A DNA stretch of 64,000 bases from a virus, in the IMG/VR virus record IMGVR_UViG_3300027770_001980, positions 1 to 64,000 of that record, one strand, 5' to 3'. Numbering within the stretch: position 1 is the first letter of the stretch; each line of letters begins with the position of its first letter. Below the pieces are notes generated by a model, which did no database searches, had not been told where the DNA came from, and saw nothing but the letters and a program-made list of their open reading frames with translations. The position numbers were made by a program, and so were the translations under genes. This document shows positions 1 through 7,222 of this stretch, in pieces.

Positions 1-228
1 GAAAGAAAATTTACCTGCGGCAAGACTAAATTTGTTCTCGAAGCATTAACTAAAAATGCCAAGGAAAAACCAATTTGGGCCGGCAAAGATGAGGAAACAG
101 GAACTGATACAGTGCTCATGGTAAATCTCGAAACCCTAACTTGGACTGTGGTACAATACGATAAAGAAATGGCCTGTGTACTACAAAACGGAGAAGGATT
201 CAAGATCAGAAGCAAGACGTTGGAATAG
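1..228 (+). CDS. Hypothetical protein, C-terminal part
   Basis: An open frame runs in from the left edge and stops at TAG 226-228, leaving 75 residues. The visible part is lysine- and glutamate-rich and ends RSKTLE. No domain is recognised. The start lies outside the window. It is separated from the next gene by an ATAAATA motif and a sigma70-like promoter, so it probably ends a different transcription unit. Confidence 0.6.
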   Translation, partial: ERKFTCGKTKFVLEALTKNAKEKPIWAGKDEETGTDTVLMVNLETLTWTVVQYDKEMACVLQNGEGFKIRSKTLE

Positions 229-231
229 ATG

Positions 232-239
232 AATAAATA
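232..239 (+). promoter_or_regulatory. ATAAATA late-promoter-like motif
   Basis: AATAAATA, one base from the T4 late promoter TATAAATA, three bases upstream of the TTGACA box. Motif reading only. Confidence 0.35.
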
Positions 240-241
240 GG

Positions 242-270
242 TTGACATTTTAATAGTACATCTGTATTAT
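242..270 (+). promoter_or_regulatory. Sigma70-like promoter
   Basis: TTGACA (242-247), 17-nt spacer, TATTAT (265-270). It drives the cassette starting at 283. The expected start site near 277 leaves a leader of only a few bases and no clear Shine-Dalgarno. Confidence 0.75.
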
Positions 271-282
271 TAATGCATTATT

Positions 283-1824
283 ATGATTCAATCAATACCA
301 ATACAATTTAAAAAAACATTATCTCTAAAAAATCGTCATGTGGGATTAATCATTCCGCCATCGCCATTCTTATTGGATGAACGTGTATTTGTTAGTTTGG
401 GTATATTACGTGTCGCGGCAAGTTTAGAAGCCCAGGGAGTTGATGTAGGCGTATTGGATCTATCTGGTGTAAGTAATTATACCGAAGCATTAGAAACCTA
501 TATATCTGATGCTAAAATAGAATGGGTAGGAATTACATCAACCACGCCGCAGTTGCCAGCGGCAGTTAAATTAGCAAAATTAATAAAAGAAAAAGCACCA
601 TCATTACCAATTGTATTAGGTGGACCCCATGTGACTCTAACATATAGTGCTGTTAAAGTTGAACAAAAAGCCGGCATTATAAATGGCAGAGCAAGAAAAG
701 CTGCTAATTTATTAGAGTCATATTTCGACTATCTGGTATCAGGGGATGGCGAACTTGCTGTGTTAGAAATTTTTAAAGAAGATTGCCCCAAGGTTGTTGA
801 TGGCGACGACAACAGAGGCGATTTATTCATGACCGATGAAATATATGAAGAAACAGATATGCCGGCAAGGCATTTAGTTGATCTATCAAGTTATCATTAT
901 AGTATAGAAGGATTTCCTGCTACCAGCTTAATCGCACAATTAGGATGTCCATTTAAATGCGGATTTTGCGGAGGAAGGAATTCCAGAAGTTTAAGACTAA
1001 TCCGCACACGTAGCGAATTTTCTATTATCGAAGAAGTACGTTGGTTATATGAAAACTACGGTTATACTGGATTTATGTTCTACGATGATGAACTTAATGT
1101 TAGTAAAACTTTTATTAAATTATTAAATGGCCTATATGATTTACAAAAAGAACTCGGAGTTGAATTTCGACTTAGAGGATTTGTAAAAGCCGAATTGTTT
1201 AATGAAGCTCAAGCCGAGGCTATGTATAGAGCAGGGTTTCGTTGGATACTAAGTGGGTTTGAAGCAGCTAATCCCAGAATATTAAAGAACATTGAGAAGG
1301 TAGCAACCTTAGAAGATAATTCTCGGGTAGTTGAAATAGCACATAAGTACGGTCTAAAAGTAAAAGCATTAATGAGTGTTGGGCATCCAGGGGAAACCAA
1401 AGAGTCCATTTTAGATATAAAAGATTGGTTGATTCAGATGAAAGTTGATGATTTTGATTGTACAGTAATTACAACTTATCCAGGAACTCCATATTATGAT
1501 TTAGCTGTGCCCGATCCTACTAAACCTGGAGTATGGACATACACACACAAGAATGGTGATAAGCTTCATGCCTATGCACTGGATCATACCACTACAGCCG
1601 ATTATTATAAAGGTGATCCTAATGGAGGATACACCGCTTACGTTTTCACCGATACATTATCAGCAGAAGAAATCGTTAGTCTTAGAGACGAGGTTGAACG
1701 TGATGTTAGAGAAGCATTGAATATTCCATTTAATCCAGGCGGTGTATCTGTAAGGTTTGAACATAGTATGGGGCAAGGATTACCGGATGCTATATACAGA
1801 GAATCTAAATTGGTGAAAGAATGA
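283..1824 (+). CDS. Radical SAM protein with cobalamin-binding-like N-terminus
   Basis: This is a 513-residue protein of the B12-binding-domain radical SAM type. The first ~200 residues look like a cobalamin-binding Rossmann region (GITSTTPQLP, VLGGPHVT). The radical SAM core follows, with the cluster motif C222-x3-C226-x2-C229 (CPFKCGFC) that would hold the 4Fe-4S cluster used to cleave S-adenosylmethionine. Family members methylate or rearrange unactivated carbons in lipids, cofactors and natural products; the substrate cannot be read here. The start ATG lies just downstream of the promoter at 242-270. The stop overlaps the next gene as ATGA, so it is co-translated with the glycosyltransferase, HAD/nucleotidyltransferase and methyltransferase genes. 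This suggests a small-molecule or glycan modification role. Confidence 0.85.
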   Translation: MIQSIPIQFKKTLSLKNRHVGLIIPPSPFLLDERVFVSLGILRVAASLEAQGVDVGVLDLSGVSNYTEALETYISDAKIEWVGITSTTPQLPAAVKLAKLIKEKAPSLPIVLGGPHVTLTYSAVKVEQKAGIINGRARKAANLLESYFDYLVSGDGELAVLEIFKEDCPKVVDGDDNRGDLFMTDEIYEETDMPARHLVDLSSYHYSIEGFPATSLIAQLGCPFKCGFCGGRNSRSLRLIRTRSEFSIIEEVRWLYENYGYTGFMFYDDELNVSKTFIKLLNGLYDLQKELGVEFRLRGFVKAELFNEAQAEAMYRAGFRWILSGFEAANPRILKNIEKVATLEDNSRVVEIAHKYGLKVKALMSVGHPGETKESILDIKDWLIQMKVDDFDCTVITTYPGTPYYDLAVPDPTKPGVWTYTHKNGDKLHAYALDHTTTADYYKGDPNGGYTAYVFTDTLSAEEIVSLRDEVERDVREALNIPFNPGGVSVRFEHSMGQGLPDAIYRESKLVKE

Positions 1825-2594
1825 GCAGAACATTAAAAATAATCTTAAGAACTTGTGGCAGTGTCCACGCCATACACGGTAACAGATACATCAATAAACC
1901 TAAACCGGAAATCATCAATGTATGTGTAAGCAGTCTAATCAACAGCATCAATCAAGTAACCAATCACAATATTGATTTGGTTGTTTTGGATGATCATAGT
2001 TCTCCGGAAGTAGTTGCTGATATCAAAAAAATATTAGGATACTGTAAATTTCCAAACAATTTTATCAGCGTGACCGATGGTACAGGAAATGGTCACACCA
2101 TGCGTAAGGTGTTTGAACAAGTAGAACAATCAACTGATCTTTGGTTACATATCGAAGATGATTACTTACACTTTCCGGAAAGCATACGAGATATGATTGA
2201 CACAGTTGATCAATTAGAGTCTAACACAGGGCAGCATGTGGCAATCAATCCACACGACGACATATGGCGATATACCAATCAGATATACGAAAGTTTTATC
2301 TTGTTAGGTCCATATCGTCATTATAGAACAGTCAAACATACCACATACACTTGTATGGCTACTCGTTCTATCTATGACAAGTATCGTAATCACTTCCAAG
2401 ATATCGTTACTCTTACAGAGCAGAGAGCAGATTGGGTAGAAGATAAGACTATCAACATGGTATGGAATAAGCCCGATGTCATGTTGTTCTCGCCCATCCC
2501 AAGTCTCGCATTGCATCTAATGGAAGAGAGTGGTAAGGATCCCTACATAGATGTCGAAGCATTATGGAACAGCGTTCCTAAACTATGGCAATGA
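1821..2594 (+). CDS. GT-A fold glycosyltransferase-like protein
   Basis: A 257-residue protein with features of family-2 (GT-A) glycosyltransferases. It has a hydrophobic strand ending in a conserved acidic turn (LVVLDDHSS, about residue 55) and a DxD-like site (HIEDDYLHF, about residue 115) that would bind a divalent metal and nucleotide sugar. No signal peptide or membrane segment is visible, so it should be cytoplasmic. The start ATG overlaps the previous stop (ATGA), and the stop overlaps the next start. The donor and acceptor cannot be deduced. Assignment rests on fold motifs, not overall similarity. Confidence 0.65.
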   Translation: MSRTLKIILRTCGSVHAIHGNRYINKPKPEIINVCVSSLINSINQVTNHNIDLVVLDDHSSPEVVADIKKILGYCKFPNNFISVTDGTGNGHTMRKVFEQVEQSTDLWLHIEDDYLHFPESIRDMIDTVDQLESNTGQHVAINPHDDIWRYTNQIYESFILLGPYRHYRTVKHTTYTCMATRSIYDKYRNHFQDIVTLTEQRADWVEDKTINMVWNKPDVMLFSPIPSLALHLMEESGKDPYIDVEALWNSVPKLWQ

Positions 2595-3967
2595 ATAAAT
2601 TAATCATATTCGACCTCGACGGGGTTTTAATAGACAGCAGAGAATTGCATTACTTCAGTCTTAATGAAGCATTGCATAGTATAGATCCAAAATATGTAAT
2701 AGGTAGGGATGAGCATCTATCTACATATGATGGACTTAACACTACAAGAAAGTTAAAGTTACTTTCTGAAACTAAATCATTACCTATTGAATGCCATGAT
2801 ATGGTATGGCAACGAAAACAATTGGCCACATTCGATTTGATTAAAAAATTTGATATTGATTACAAGTTAGTAGATATTTTTTCAAAACTTAAAGCATCTG
2901 GGTATATGATTGCAGTGGCCAGTAACAGTATAAGAGAAACTGTTAAACTTAGCCTATTAAGGATAGGGGTGATGGAATACGTTGATTATTATATTAGTAA
3001 TCAAGATGTTGTCCATGCTAAACCGTATCCTGAAATGTATTGGCAATGTATGACAGCGTTGAAAGTATTACCCAAAAACACACTCATCATAGAAGATAGT
3101 CACATCGGTAGACAAGCAGCCATGGATAGTGGTGCGGTATTATTGGCTGTAGAAAATCCAAATGATGTAACATGGGGGAAAATTAATTCAAGATTACAAC
3201 GTATGAATTCGCAAATGACATCAAATACTATCCCTTGGAAAGATAGCCGATTAAATGTTTTGGTGCCTATGGCAGGTGCAGGCAGTAGATTTGCCCAACA
3301 AGGATATACCTTTCCAAAACCATTGATTGAAGTTAATGGTAAGCCTATGATACAAGTGGTGGTGGAAAATTTAAACATAGAGGCTCATTACATTTTTATT
3401 GTACAGCAAGAGCACTATGAGAAGTACAATCTTAAATATCTTCTCAATCTCATTGCTCCAGGATGTGACATTGTACAGGTTAATGGAATCACTGAAGGTG
3501 CGGCATGTTCAACATTATTGGCCAAAGATTATATCAATAATGATGCTCCTTTGGTAATGGCCAATAGTGATCAATATGTAGAATGGAATAGTAACGAGTG
3601 CATGTATGCATTTTCAGCAGATGATATTGACGGCGGCATCTTAACTTTTGAAGCAAGCCATCCTAAATGGAGTTATGCGAAAATAGGTCAGGATGGATTT
3701 GTAAATGAAGTAGCCGAAAAGAAAGTTATCAGCAATGAAGCTACGGTGGGGGTCTATTATTGGAAGCACGGCAGTGATTATGTTAAATATGCCGAAGACA
3801 TGATTGCTAAGAATATTCGTGTAAATAATGAATTCTATGTTTGCCCTGTATTCAATCAAGCGATCAAAGACCATAAGAAGATCAAAGTGAAACGCATTAA
3901 TCGAATGTGGGGTATAGGTACCCCGGAAGATTTAAACAATTTTTTACAAAATTATAAAGGAAAATAA
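2591..3967 (+). CDS. HAD phosphatase fused to nucleotidyltransferase
   Basis: This is a two-domain fusion of 458 residues. The N-terminal ~200 residues are a HAD-superfamily hydrolase, with motif I DLDGVLID at the very start and a later IEDSHIG motif. From about residue 220 a sugar-phosphate nucleotidyltransferase begins, with the signature MAGAGSRF followed by PKPLIEVNGKPMI, the usual nucleotide-binding and catalytic lysine region. Such a pair could dephosphorylate a sugar phosphate and activate a sugar phosphate with NTP. ATG 2591 is preferred because it gives the ATGA overlap used throughout this operon; ATG 2585, two codons earlier, is possible. The next gene starts two bases after the stop. 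Confidence 0.8.
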   Translation: MNKLIIFDLDGVLIDSRELHYFSLNEALHSIDPKYVIGRDEHLSTYDGLNTTRKLKLLSETKSLPIECHDMVWQRKQLATFDLIKKFDIDYKLVDIFSKLKASGYMIAVASNSIRETVKLSLLRIGVMEYVDYYISNQDVVHAKPYPEMYWQCMTALKVLPKNTLIIEDSHIGRQAAMDSGAVLLAVENPNDVTWGKINSRLQRMNSQMTSNTIPWKDSRLNVLVPMAGAGSRFAQQGYTFPKPLIEVNGKPMIQVVVENLNIEAHYIFIVQQEHYEKYNLKYLLNLIAPGCDIVQVNGITEGAACSTLLAKDYINNDAPLVMANSDQYVEWNSNECMYAFSADDIDGGILTFEASHPKWSYAKIGQDGFVNEVAEKKVISNEATVGVYYWKHGSDYVKYAEDMIAKNIRVNNEFYVCPVFNQAIKDHKKIKVKRINRMWGIGTPEDLNNFLQNYKGK

Positions 3968-3968
3968 A

Positions 3969-4559
3969 ATGAAAACAATTATCGAGGTAGGAGCAAATAA
4001 TGGACATGATACACTTCAATTTTTAAATGACACAAATAACAATGTTTTTTGCTTTGAACCTACTGTAGAATTACAAGTAGTATTACATAACAAATATAAA
4101 CATTTTAAAAACTTTCATCTAATCTCAGCTGCGGTTGATATCAATAACGGATTCCAATGGTTTAATATCGCCGGACAAGCAGATTGGGGATGTTCATCAC
4201 TATATGAATTTTCTGAAAATTTAGAACAGACATGGCCGGGCAGGCCCGATTTTAAAACTACAGATCAATATAAAGTAATGACCATGCGTCTGGATACTTT
4301 TTTTGAAAATTATAATATTACAGAAGTAGATTATTTGTGGATAGACGCTCAGGGAAATGATTTTAAAGTTTTGCAGAGTCTCGGAGATAAGATAAACATG
4401 GTTAAGAATGGTAAATGTGAAGCTGCCTATGAGACTGTTTTATATAAAAATACCAATAATAATGCTCATGATATTAAGGCATGGTTAGAGGAACGGAATT
4501 TTGAATGTCATTTCGAAAGTATATCACATGAGGCCGATGTGCATTTTAGAAGAAAATGA
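3969..4559 (+). CDS. FkbM-family methyltransferase
   Basis: A 196-residue S-adenosylmethionine-dependent O-methyltransferase of the FkbM type. The N-terminus IEVGANNGHDT is the glycine-rich SAM-binding loop, FCFEP is the acidic strand-2 position, and VDYLWIDAQGNDFKVL matches the conserved IDxQGxE-like region of FkbM proteins. Family members methylate hydroxyls of sugars and polyketides. It starts one base after the nucleotidyltransferase, and its stop overlaps the next gene's ATG, fitting a sugar-modification operon. The acceptor is unknown. Confidence 0.8.
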   Translation: MKTIIEVGANNGHDTLQFLNDTNNNVFCFEPTVELQVVLHNKYKHFKNFHLISAAVDINNGFQWFNIAGQADWGCSSLYEFSENLEQTWPGRPDFKTTDQYKVMTMRLDTFFENYNITEVDYLWIDAQGNDFKVLQSLGDKINMVKNGKCEAAYETVLYKNTNNNAHDIKAWLEERNFECHFESISHEADVHFRRK

Positions 4560-5011
4560 AACTAATCGCACATAGGGGACTAACCTACGGTCCAGATGTT
4601 AATCTCGAAAATCGACCTGAACAAATCGAACTGGCATTAAGTCAAGGGTTCGATTGTGAAATTGACCTCTGGGTAGTTAATTCAGAGTTCTATCTGGGGC
4701 ATGATAGACCAGACTACCCAGTTGATAAAAAATTCTTAGACAAATTTGGACTATGGATCCATGCCAAGAACCTACCAGCATTGCGGTGGTTAACTGATAC
4801 CAGCCTGTGCTACTTCTGGCATGAGAATGACGAATTCACATTGACCAGTAATAAACTTATATGGACTTATCCTGGTAAGGAATTAACTCAACGTAGCATA
4901 GCAGTATTGCCAGAGTGGCATGATCCTGAGTTCAACAACTTGCCAACTAACTGTTATGGAATTTGTAGTGACTTTGTTGTGAAAATACAACAAAAACAGG
5001 TTGACATATAG
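4556..5011 (+). CDS. Glycerophosphodiester phosphodiesterase-like protein
   Basis: This 151-residue protein opens with LIAHRG, the hallmark first strand of glycerophosphodiester phosphodiesterases, and continues with ENRPEQIELAL and CEIDLWV, equivalent to the ENT and E-D metal-binding motifs. At 151 residues it is shorter than typical GDPDs (about 240), so it may be a compact member of this TIM-barrel family or lack part of the barrel. The last codons (5000-5011) overlap a sigma70-like promoter. It ends the cassette begun at 283. Confidence 0.65.
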   Translation: MKLIAHRGLTYGPDVNLENRPEQIELALSQGFDCEIDLWVVNSEFYLGHDRPDYPVDKKFLDKFGLWIHAKNLPALRWLTDTSLCYFWHENDEFTLTSNKLIWTYPGKELTQRSIAVLPEWHDPEFNNLPTNCYGICSDFVVKIQQKQVDI

Positions 5012-5029
5012 AACATATCCACATACAAT
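5001..5029 (+). promoter_or_regulatory. Sigma70-like promoter (first of tandem pair)
   Basis: TTGACA (5001-5006), 17-nt spacer, TACAAT (5024-5029). It lies over the end of the upstream gene and is preceded by CAAAAACAGG, as is the second promoter 95 bp downstream. A CACATACxCAGCA leader follows both. Confidence 0.75.
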
Positions 5030-5095
5030 TAGTCACATACACAGCAGCAAAGTCAAAAATATTTTTGTTTTTTTGTTCAAAAATGCAAAAACAGG

Positions 5096-5124
5096 TTGAC
5101 AGCGATGCTAAATAAATGTATAAT
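5096..5124 (+). promoter_or_regulatory. Sigma70-like promoter (second of tandem pair)
   Basis: TTGACA (5096-5101), 17-nt spacer, TATAAT (5119-5124). A perfect consensus, with the same flanks as the promoter at 5001. Confidence 0.85.
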
Positions 5125-5182
5125 TAACACATACGCAGCAATAATGCAGTGTATGAAACTTAAAGGTAAATTGGAAAGTAAA

Positions 5183-5329
5183 ATGAACAACGTATCGTAT
5201 ATTAGACAACATTGCTCAATAGCCAAACAGGCAGGCTTTATGCCCTCTGCTTGGTTAGCGATTAATAGTCTGTCATATGATCGCACACCAGAGGGGAATA
5301 CCCCGGGGTCCCAGGAGACCAGAGTGTAA
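5183..5329 (+). CDS. Small hypothetical protein
   Basis: A 48-residue frame starting MNNVSYIRQHCS with a modest ribosome site (GGAAAG) seven bases upstream. It lies between the tandem promoters and a strong terminator, so it would be the only coding region of a short early transcript. An upstream TTG start would lie inside the promoter and is rejected. No domain is recognised. The last third overlaps a GC-rich stretch that may instead be RNA structure. Confidence 0.45.
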   Translation: MNNVSYIRQHCSIAKQAGFMPSAWLAINSLSYDRTPEGNTPGSQETRV

Positions 5330-5353
5330 TAAAATACACGCTAACTCCAAAGG

Positions 5354-5388
5354 ACCCCAGGACTAAACACCCTGGGGTTTTTGCTTTT
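5354..5388 (+). terminator. Rho-independent terminator
   Basis: Stem ACCCCAGG (5354-5361) with CCTGGGGT (5371-5378), then TTTTGCTTTT. It ends the short transcript from the tandem promoters. Confidence 0.8.
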
Positions 5389-5395
5389 CGAGTGT

Positions 5396-5473
5396 GAAGA
5401 TACAGGTAACGAGGACCTGACAGCGCACTATAAACATGCTGTAAACGGGCGGTGACGAGGATGGCTTATCTTC
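5396..5473 (+). ncRNA. Cloverleaf-like structured segment
   Basis: GAAGATA (5396-5402) pairs exactly with TATCTTC (5467-5473). It encloses a CAGGT/ACCTG hairpin and an ACAGC/GCTGT hairpin. The length is tRNA-like, but there is no T-loop consensus and no CCA. No known class is recognised. Confidence 0.35.
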
Positions 5474-5497
5474 TTGTAGATAAAAAAATTCGTCATA

Positions 5498-5584
5498 TTA
5501 AAGCATATACTTGCCTGACTGTAAACGTCGTGGTAAACTACTAGAGAAAGGGGTTCGAATCCCCGGGACTGGTATGTGCTTTAA
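5498..5584 (+). ncRNA. Long-stem tRNA-like element (element B0)
   Basis: A 13-bp stem (5498-5510 with 5572-5584, one G-U) encloses a 61-nt core. The core holds a tRNA-type T arm (GGGG TTCGAAT CCCC) and a GACTGTAAACGTC stretch resembling a tRNA-Tyr anticodon arm. No D arm, normal acceptor stem or CCA is present. Its ends resemble the GTGTTTT-type stems of the other B elements. Confidence 0.5.
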
Positions 5585-5649
5585 TATACACACTCGTTCT
5601 GAGTACATAGTACAAAGAGGCAGAAAGATAAACTGCTAGAGTGTGTTTT

Positions 5650-5735
5650 GGAGACGTGGCAGAGAGGTTGATTGCACCAGACTGTAAATCTGGCCCGTAA
5701 AAAGCACGATGGTTCGAATCCATCCGTCTCCACCA
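5650..5735 (+). tRNA. tRNA-Tyr(GTA)
   Basis: 86 nt, class II. Acceptor GGAGACG/CGTCTCC, anticodon arm CCAGA CTGTAAA TCTGG (GTA at 5684-5686), T arm GATGG TTCGAAT CCATC, encoded CCA. Confidence 0.95.
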
Positions 5736-5741
5736 TATTTC

Positions 5742-5817
5742 GGGGGATTGGTATACTTGGCTAACACACCTGGTTTGCAACCAGGAGCAAACGGTTCGAA
5801 TCCGTTATCCTCCACCA
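5742..5817 (+). tRNA. tRNA-Ala(TGC)
   Basis: Acceptor GGGGGAT/ATCCTCC with one G-U, anticodon arm CCTGG TTTGCAA CCAGG, T arm AACGG TTCGAAT CCGTT, CCA encoded. The AAGTTT spacer follows. Confidence 0.95.
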
Positions 5818-5822
5818 AGTTT

Positions 5823-5896
5823 GCTCTGTTAGTATAATGGTATTACACCTGTTTTGTAATCAGGTTACGGCAGTTCGATTCTGTCACGGAGCACCA
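5823..5896 (+). tRNA. tRNA-Thr(TGT)
   Basis: Acceptor GCTCTGT/ACGGAGC, anticodon loop TTTGTAA with a T-T mismatch closing the stem, T loop TTCGATT, CCA encoded. A second Thr(TGT) lies at 16617. Confidence 0.9.
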
Positions 5897-5902
5897 AGTT
5901 AC

Positions 5903-5977
5903 GGCCTCATCATATAGTGGTTATTATACCGGCCTGTCTAGTCGGATATCGGAGTTCGATTCTCCGTGGGGTCGCCA
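5903..5977 (+). tRNA. tRNA-Asp(GTC)
   Basis: Acceptor GGCCTCA/TGGGGTC, anticodon arm CCGGC CTGTCTA GTCGG, T arm CGGAG TTCGATT CTCCG, discriminator G as usual for Asp, CCA encoded. Confidence 0.93.
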
Positions 5978-5982
5978 GTTTT

Positions 5983-6039
5983 AGGATAGCAACAGCAAAC
6001 TCAAAAATTTCAATGTTTATGAAACCAAAATGCTATCCT
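5983..6039 (+). repeat. Recurrent stem element A1 (AGGATAGCA...TGCTATCCT)
   Basis: A 9-bp perfect stem AGGATAGCA (5983-5991)/TGCTATCCT (6031-6039) with ACAGCAAA just inside the 5' arm and GTTTTATTAT just outside the 3' arm. Nearly the same arms recur at 7151, 11105 and 18518, each directly upstream of a tRNA or promoter. Confidence 0.7.
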
Positions 6040-6049
6040 GTTTTATTAT

Positions 6050-6124
6050 ACTCCGGTCGTCTAGTGGCTAGGACGCCAGCCTTTCAAGTTGGAGAAGCGG
6101 GATCGAAACCCGTTCGGAGTACCA
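6050..6124 (+). tRNA. tRNA-Glu(TTC)
   Basis: Acceptor ACTCCGG/TCGGAGT, anticodon arm CCAGC CTTTCAA GTTGG, T arm GCGGG ATCGAAA CCCGT, CCA encoded. Confidence 0.93.
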
Positions 6125-6132
6125 AGTTTTAT

Positions 6133-6210
6133 CTGTGTGTGAGAAAGTCTGGTTAATCTACTCGCCTTGGAAGTGAGAAATCGTAGGTTCAAATCCTACC
6201 ACACAGACCA
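6133..6210 (+). tRNA. tRNA-Pro(TGG)
   Basis: Acceptor CTGTGTG/CACACAG perfect, anticodon arm CTCGC CTTGGAA GTGAG, T arm GTAGG TTCAAAT CCTAC, CCA encoded. Confidence 0.92.
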
Positions 6211-6215
6211 TATAT

Positions 6216-6290
6216 GCCGTTGTAGTCCTCTGGGAGGGCACTGGATTGTCTATCCAATTAAGGCGGGTTCGATTCCCGTCGACGGCGCCA
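6216..6290 (+). tRNA. tRNA-Asp(GTC), second copy
   Basis: Acceptor GCCGTTG/CGACGGC, anticodon loop TTGTCTA on a TGGA/TCCA stem with a C-A mismatch at the outer pair, T arm GCGGG TTCGATT CCCGT, discriminator G, CCA encoded. Confidence 0.85.
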
Positions 6291-6297
6291 AGTTTAT

Positions 6298-6373
6298 GTC
6301 CCATTCATCTAGAGGCCTAGGATAGTACCCTTTCACGGTATTCACAGCGGTTCGAATCCGCTATGGGACGCCA
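6298..6373 (+). tRNA. tRNA-Glu(TTC), second copy
   Basis: Acceptor GTCCCAT/ATGGGAC perfect, anticodon arm GTACC CTTTCAC GGTAT, T arm AGCGG TTCGAAT CCGCT, CCA encoded. Confidence 0.9.
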
Positions 6374-6380
6374 AGTTTAT

Positions 6381-6451
6381 GCGCTGGATTGACATTGCGA
6401 GTTGGATTTGAAGCCAAACGCAGACAGGTTTGATTCCTGTCAGGTGCACCA
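6381..6451 (+). tRNA. Degenerate tRNA, anticodon unresolved
   Basis: T arm ACAGG TTTGATT CCTGT, acceptor GCGCTGG/CAGGTGC with one G-A mismatch, and CCA are present. The D arm is reduced. The anticodon region TTGG ATTTGAAG CCAA has an 8-nt loop, so TTG, TGA or GAA cannot be told apart. It may be non-functional. Confidence 0.55.
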
Positions 6452-6458
6452 AGTTTAT

Positions 6459-6535
6459 GCGTGGTTAGCTCAGTTTGGTAGAGCATCGGGTTGCCAACTC
6501 GAAGGTCGCAGGTTCGAACCCTGTACCCCGCACCA
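6459..6535 (+). tRNA. tRNA-Gly(GCC)
   Basis: Acceptor GCGTGGT/ACCCCGC with one T-C mismatch, anticodon arm TCGGG TTGCCAA CTCGA, T arm GCAGG TTCGAAC CCTGT, CCA encoded. Confidence 0.9.
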
Positions 6536-6544
6536 AAAATTTAT

Positions 6545-6622
6545 GTCTAGGTGGCGGAGTGGCCCAACGCGACAGTCTGCAAAACTGTAACACCGTCGGT
6601 TCAAATCCGACCCTAGATTCCA
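6545..6622 (+). tRNA. tRNA-Cys(GCA)
   Basis: Acceptor GTCTAGG/CCTAGAT, anticodon arm ACAGT CTGCAAA ACTGT, T arm GTCGG TTCAAAT CCGAC, discriminator T as expected for Cys, CCA encoded. Confidence 0.93.
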
Positions 6623-6626
6623 ATAT

Positions 6627-6703
6627 GCGTGGTTAGTGTTTAACGGCGAGCACGGTTGGCTTCCACCCAGCAAGAAGGAGTTCGAATCTCCTACCCCGCA
6701 CCA
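6627..6703 (+). tRNA. tRNA-Gly(TCC)
   Basis: Acceptor GCGTGGT/ACCCCGC with the same T-C mismatch as the Gly(GCC) gene at 6459, anticodon arm GTTGG CTTCCAC CCAGC, T arm AGGAG TTCGAAT CTCCT, CCA encoded. Confidence 0.9.
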
Positions 6704-7068
6704 AGTTTTGTAAGTGTCAGCAAGAGAAAGACTCGCTAGGAAGATTCTTCGAAGGTCGACCCAGTGTAAAAGTAGATCCGGTTCGAATCCGGCTTGGCTA
6801 CGGAGCGTCTATGTCGAGTATCCCGAGTGACTTACCTCCTCCCGTCCGGACTTGCATGAATCGGGTGAATGGTTGCGATTACAGAGGTGCAACTACTTAC
6901 AAATTCAATAAGTAAGAATCAAGTGGAAAGCAAGAGCCACAAAGTAAATAGTAGACTATCATGCTACCGCGGTAGTCTTTGCAGTGTATACTGCGTCGGT
7001 AAAGTGTAACAGCGGAATCGAGAAACACTGGGGTAAGAGTCCCAACGTAGCGGTAAGCAGAAATTTAT
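6704..7068 (+). other. Gene-free structured stretch inside tRNA array
   Basis: There are 365 bases without a convincing gene. It holds one isolated T-arm-like hairpin (CCGG TTCGAAT CCGG near 6780) without a matching 5' acceptor. Other hairpins are GTTGC/GCAAC (near 6873), CTTAC/GTAAG (6895-6915), GTGG/CCAC, GCAGT/ACTGC (near 6980) and GCTACC/GGTAGT. GTAAGT (6710) can pair with ACTTAC (6829). It may be a decayed tRNA or an unknown RNA. Confidence 0.4.
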
Positions 7069-7144
7069 TCCGCAGTAGCTCAGTCGGTAGAGTAGTTGAC
7101 TGTTAATCAATTGGTCCCTGGTTCGAGCCCAGGCTGTGGAGCCA
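7069..7144 (+). tRNA. tRNA-Asn(GTT)
   Basis: Acceptor TCCGCAG/CTGTGGA, anticodon arm GTTGA CTGTTAA TCAAT, T arm CCTGG TTCGAGC CCAGG, discriminator G, CCA encoded. Confidence 0.94.
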
Positions 7145-7150
7145 AGTTTA

Positions 7151-7210
7151 AGGATGCTAACCGCAAATTTATACTCTGAACTTTTAATTCAACCAGTAAA
7201 AATGCATCCT
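7151..7210 (+). repeat. Recurrent stem element A2
   Basis: AGGATGC (7151-7157) with GCATCCT (7204-7210). ACCGCAAA follows the 5' arm and GTTTTATTTT follows the 3' arm, as in A1, A3 and A4. Confidence 0.65.
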
Positions 7211-7222
7211 GTTTTATTTTGT

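Noticed and set aside
5983-6049. A1 element as a simple rho-independent terminator
   Set aside because: The loop is about 39 nt and the T tract is interrupted (GTTTTATTAT); tRNA genes continue on both sides, and the inner CAGCAA is conserved among copies.
6704-7068. Possible tmRNA or RNase P RNA
   Set aside because: No tag-peptide frame, no alanine-type acceptor and no conserved RNase P core could be found.
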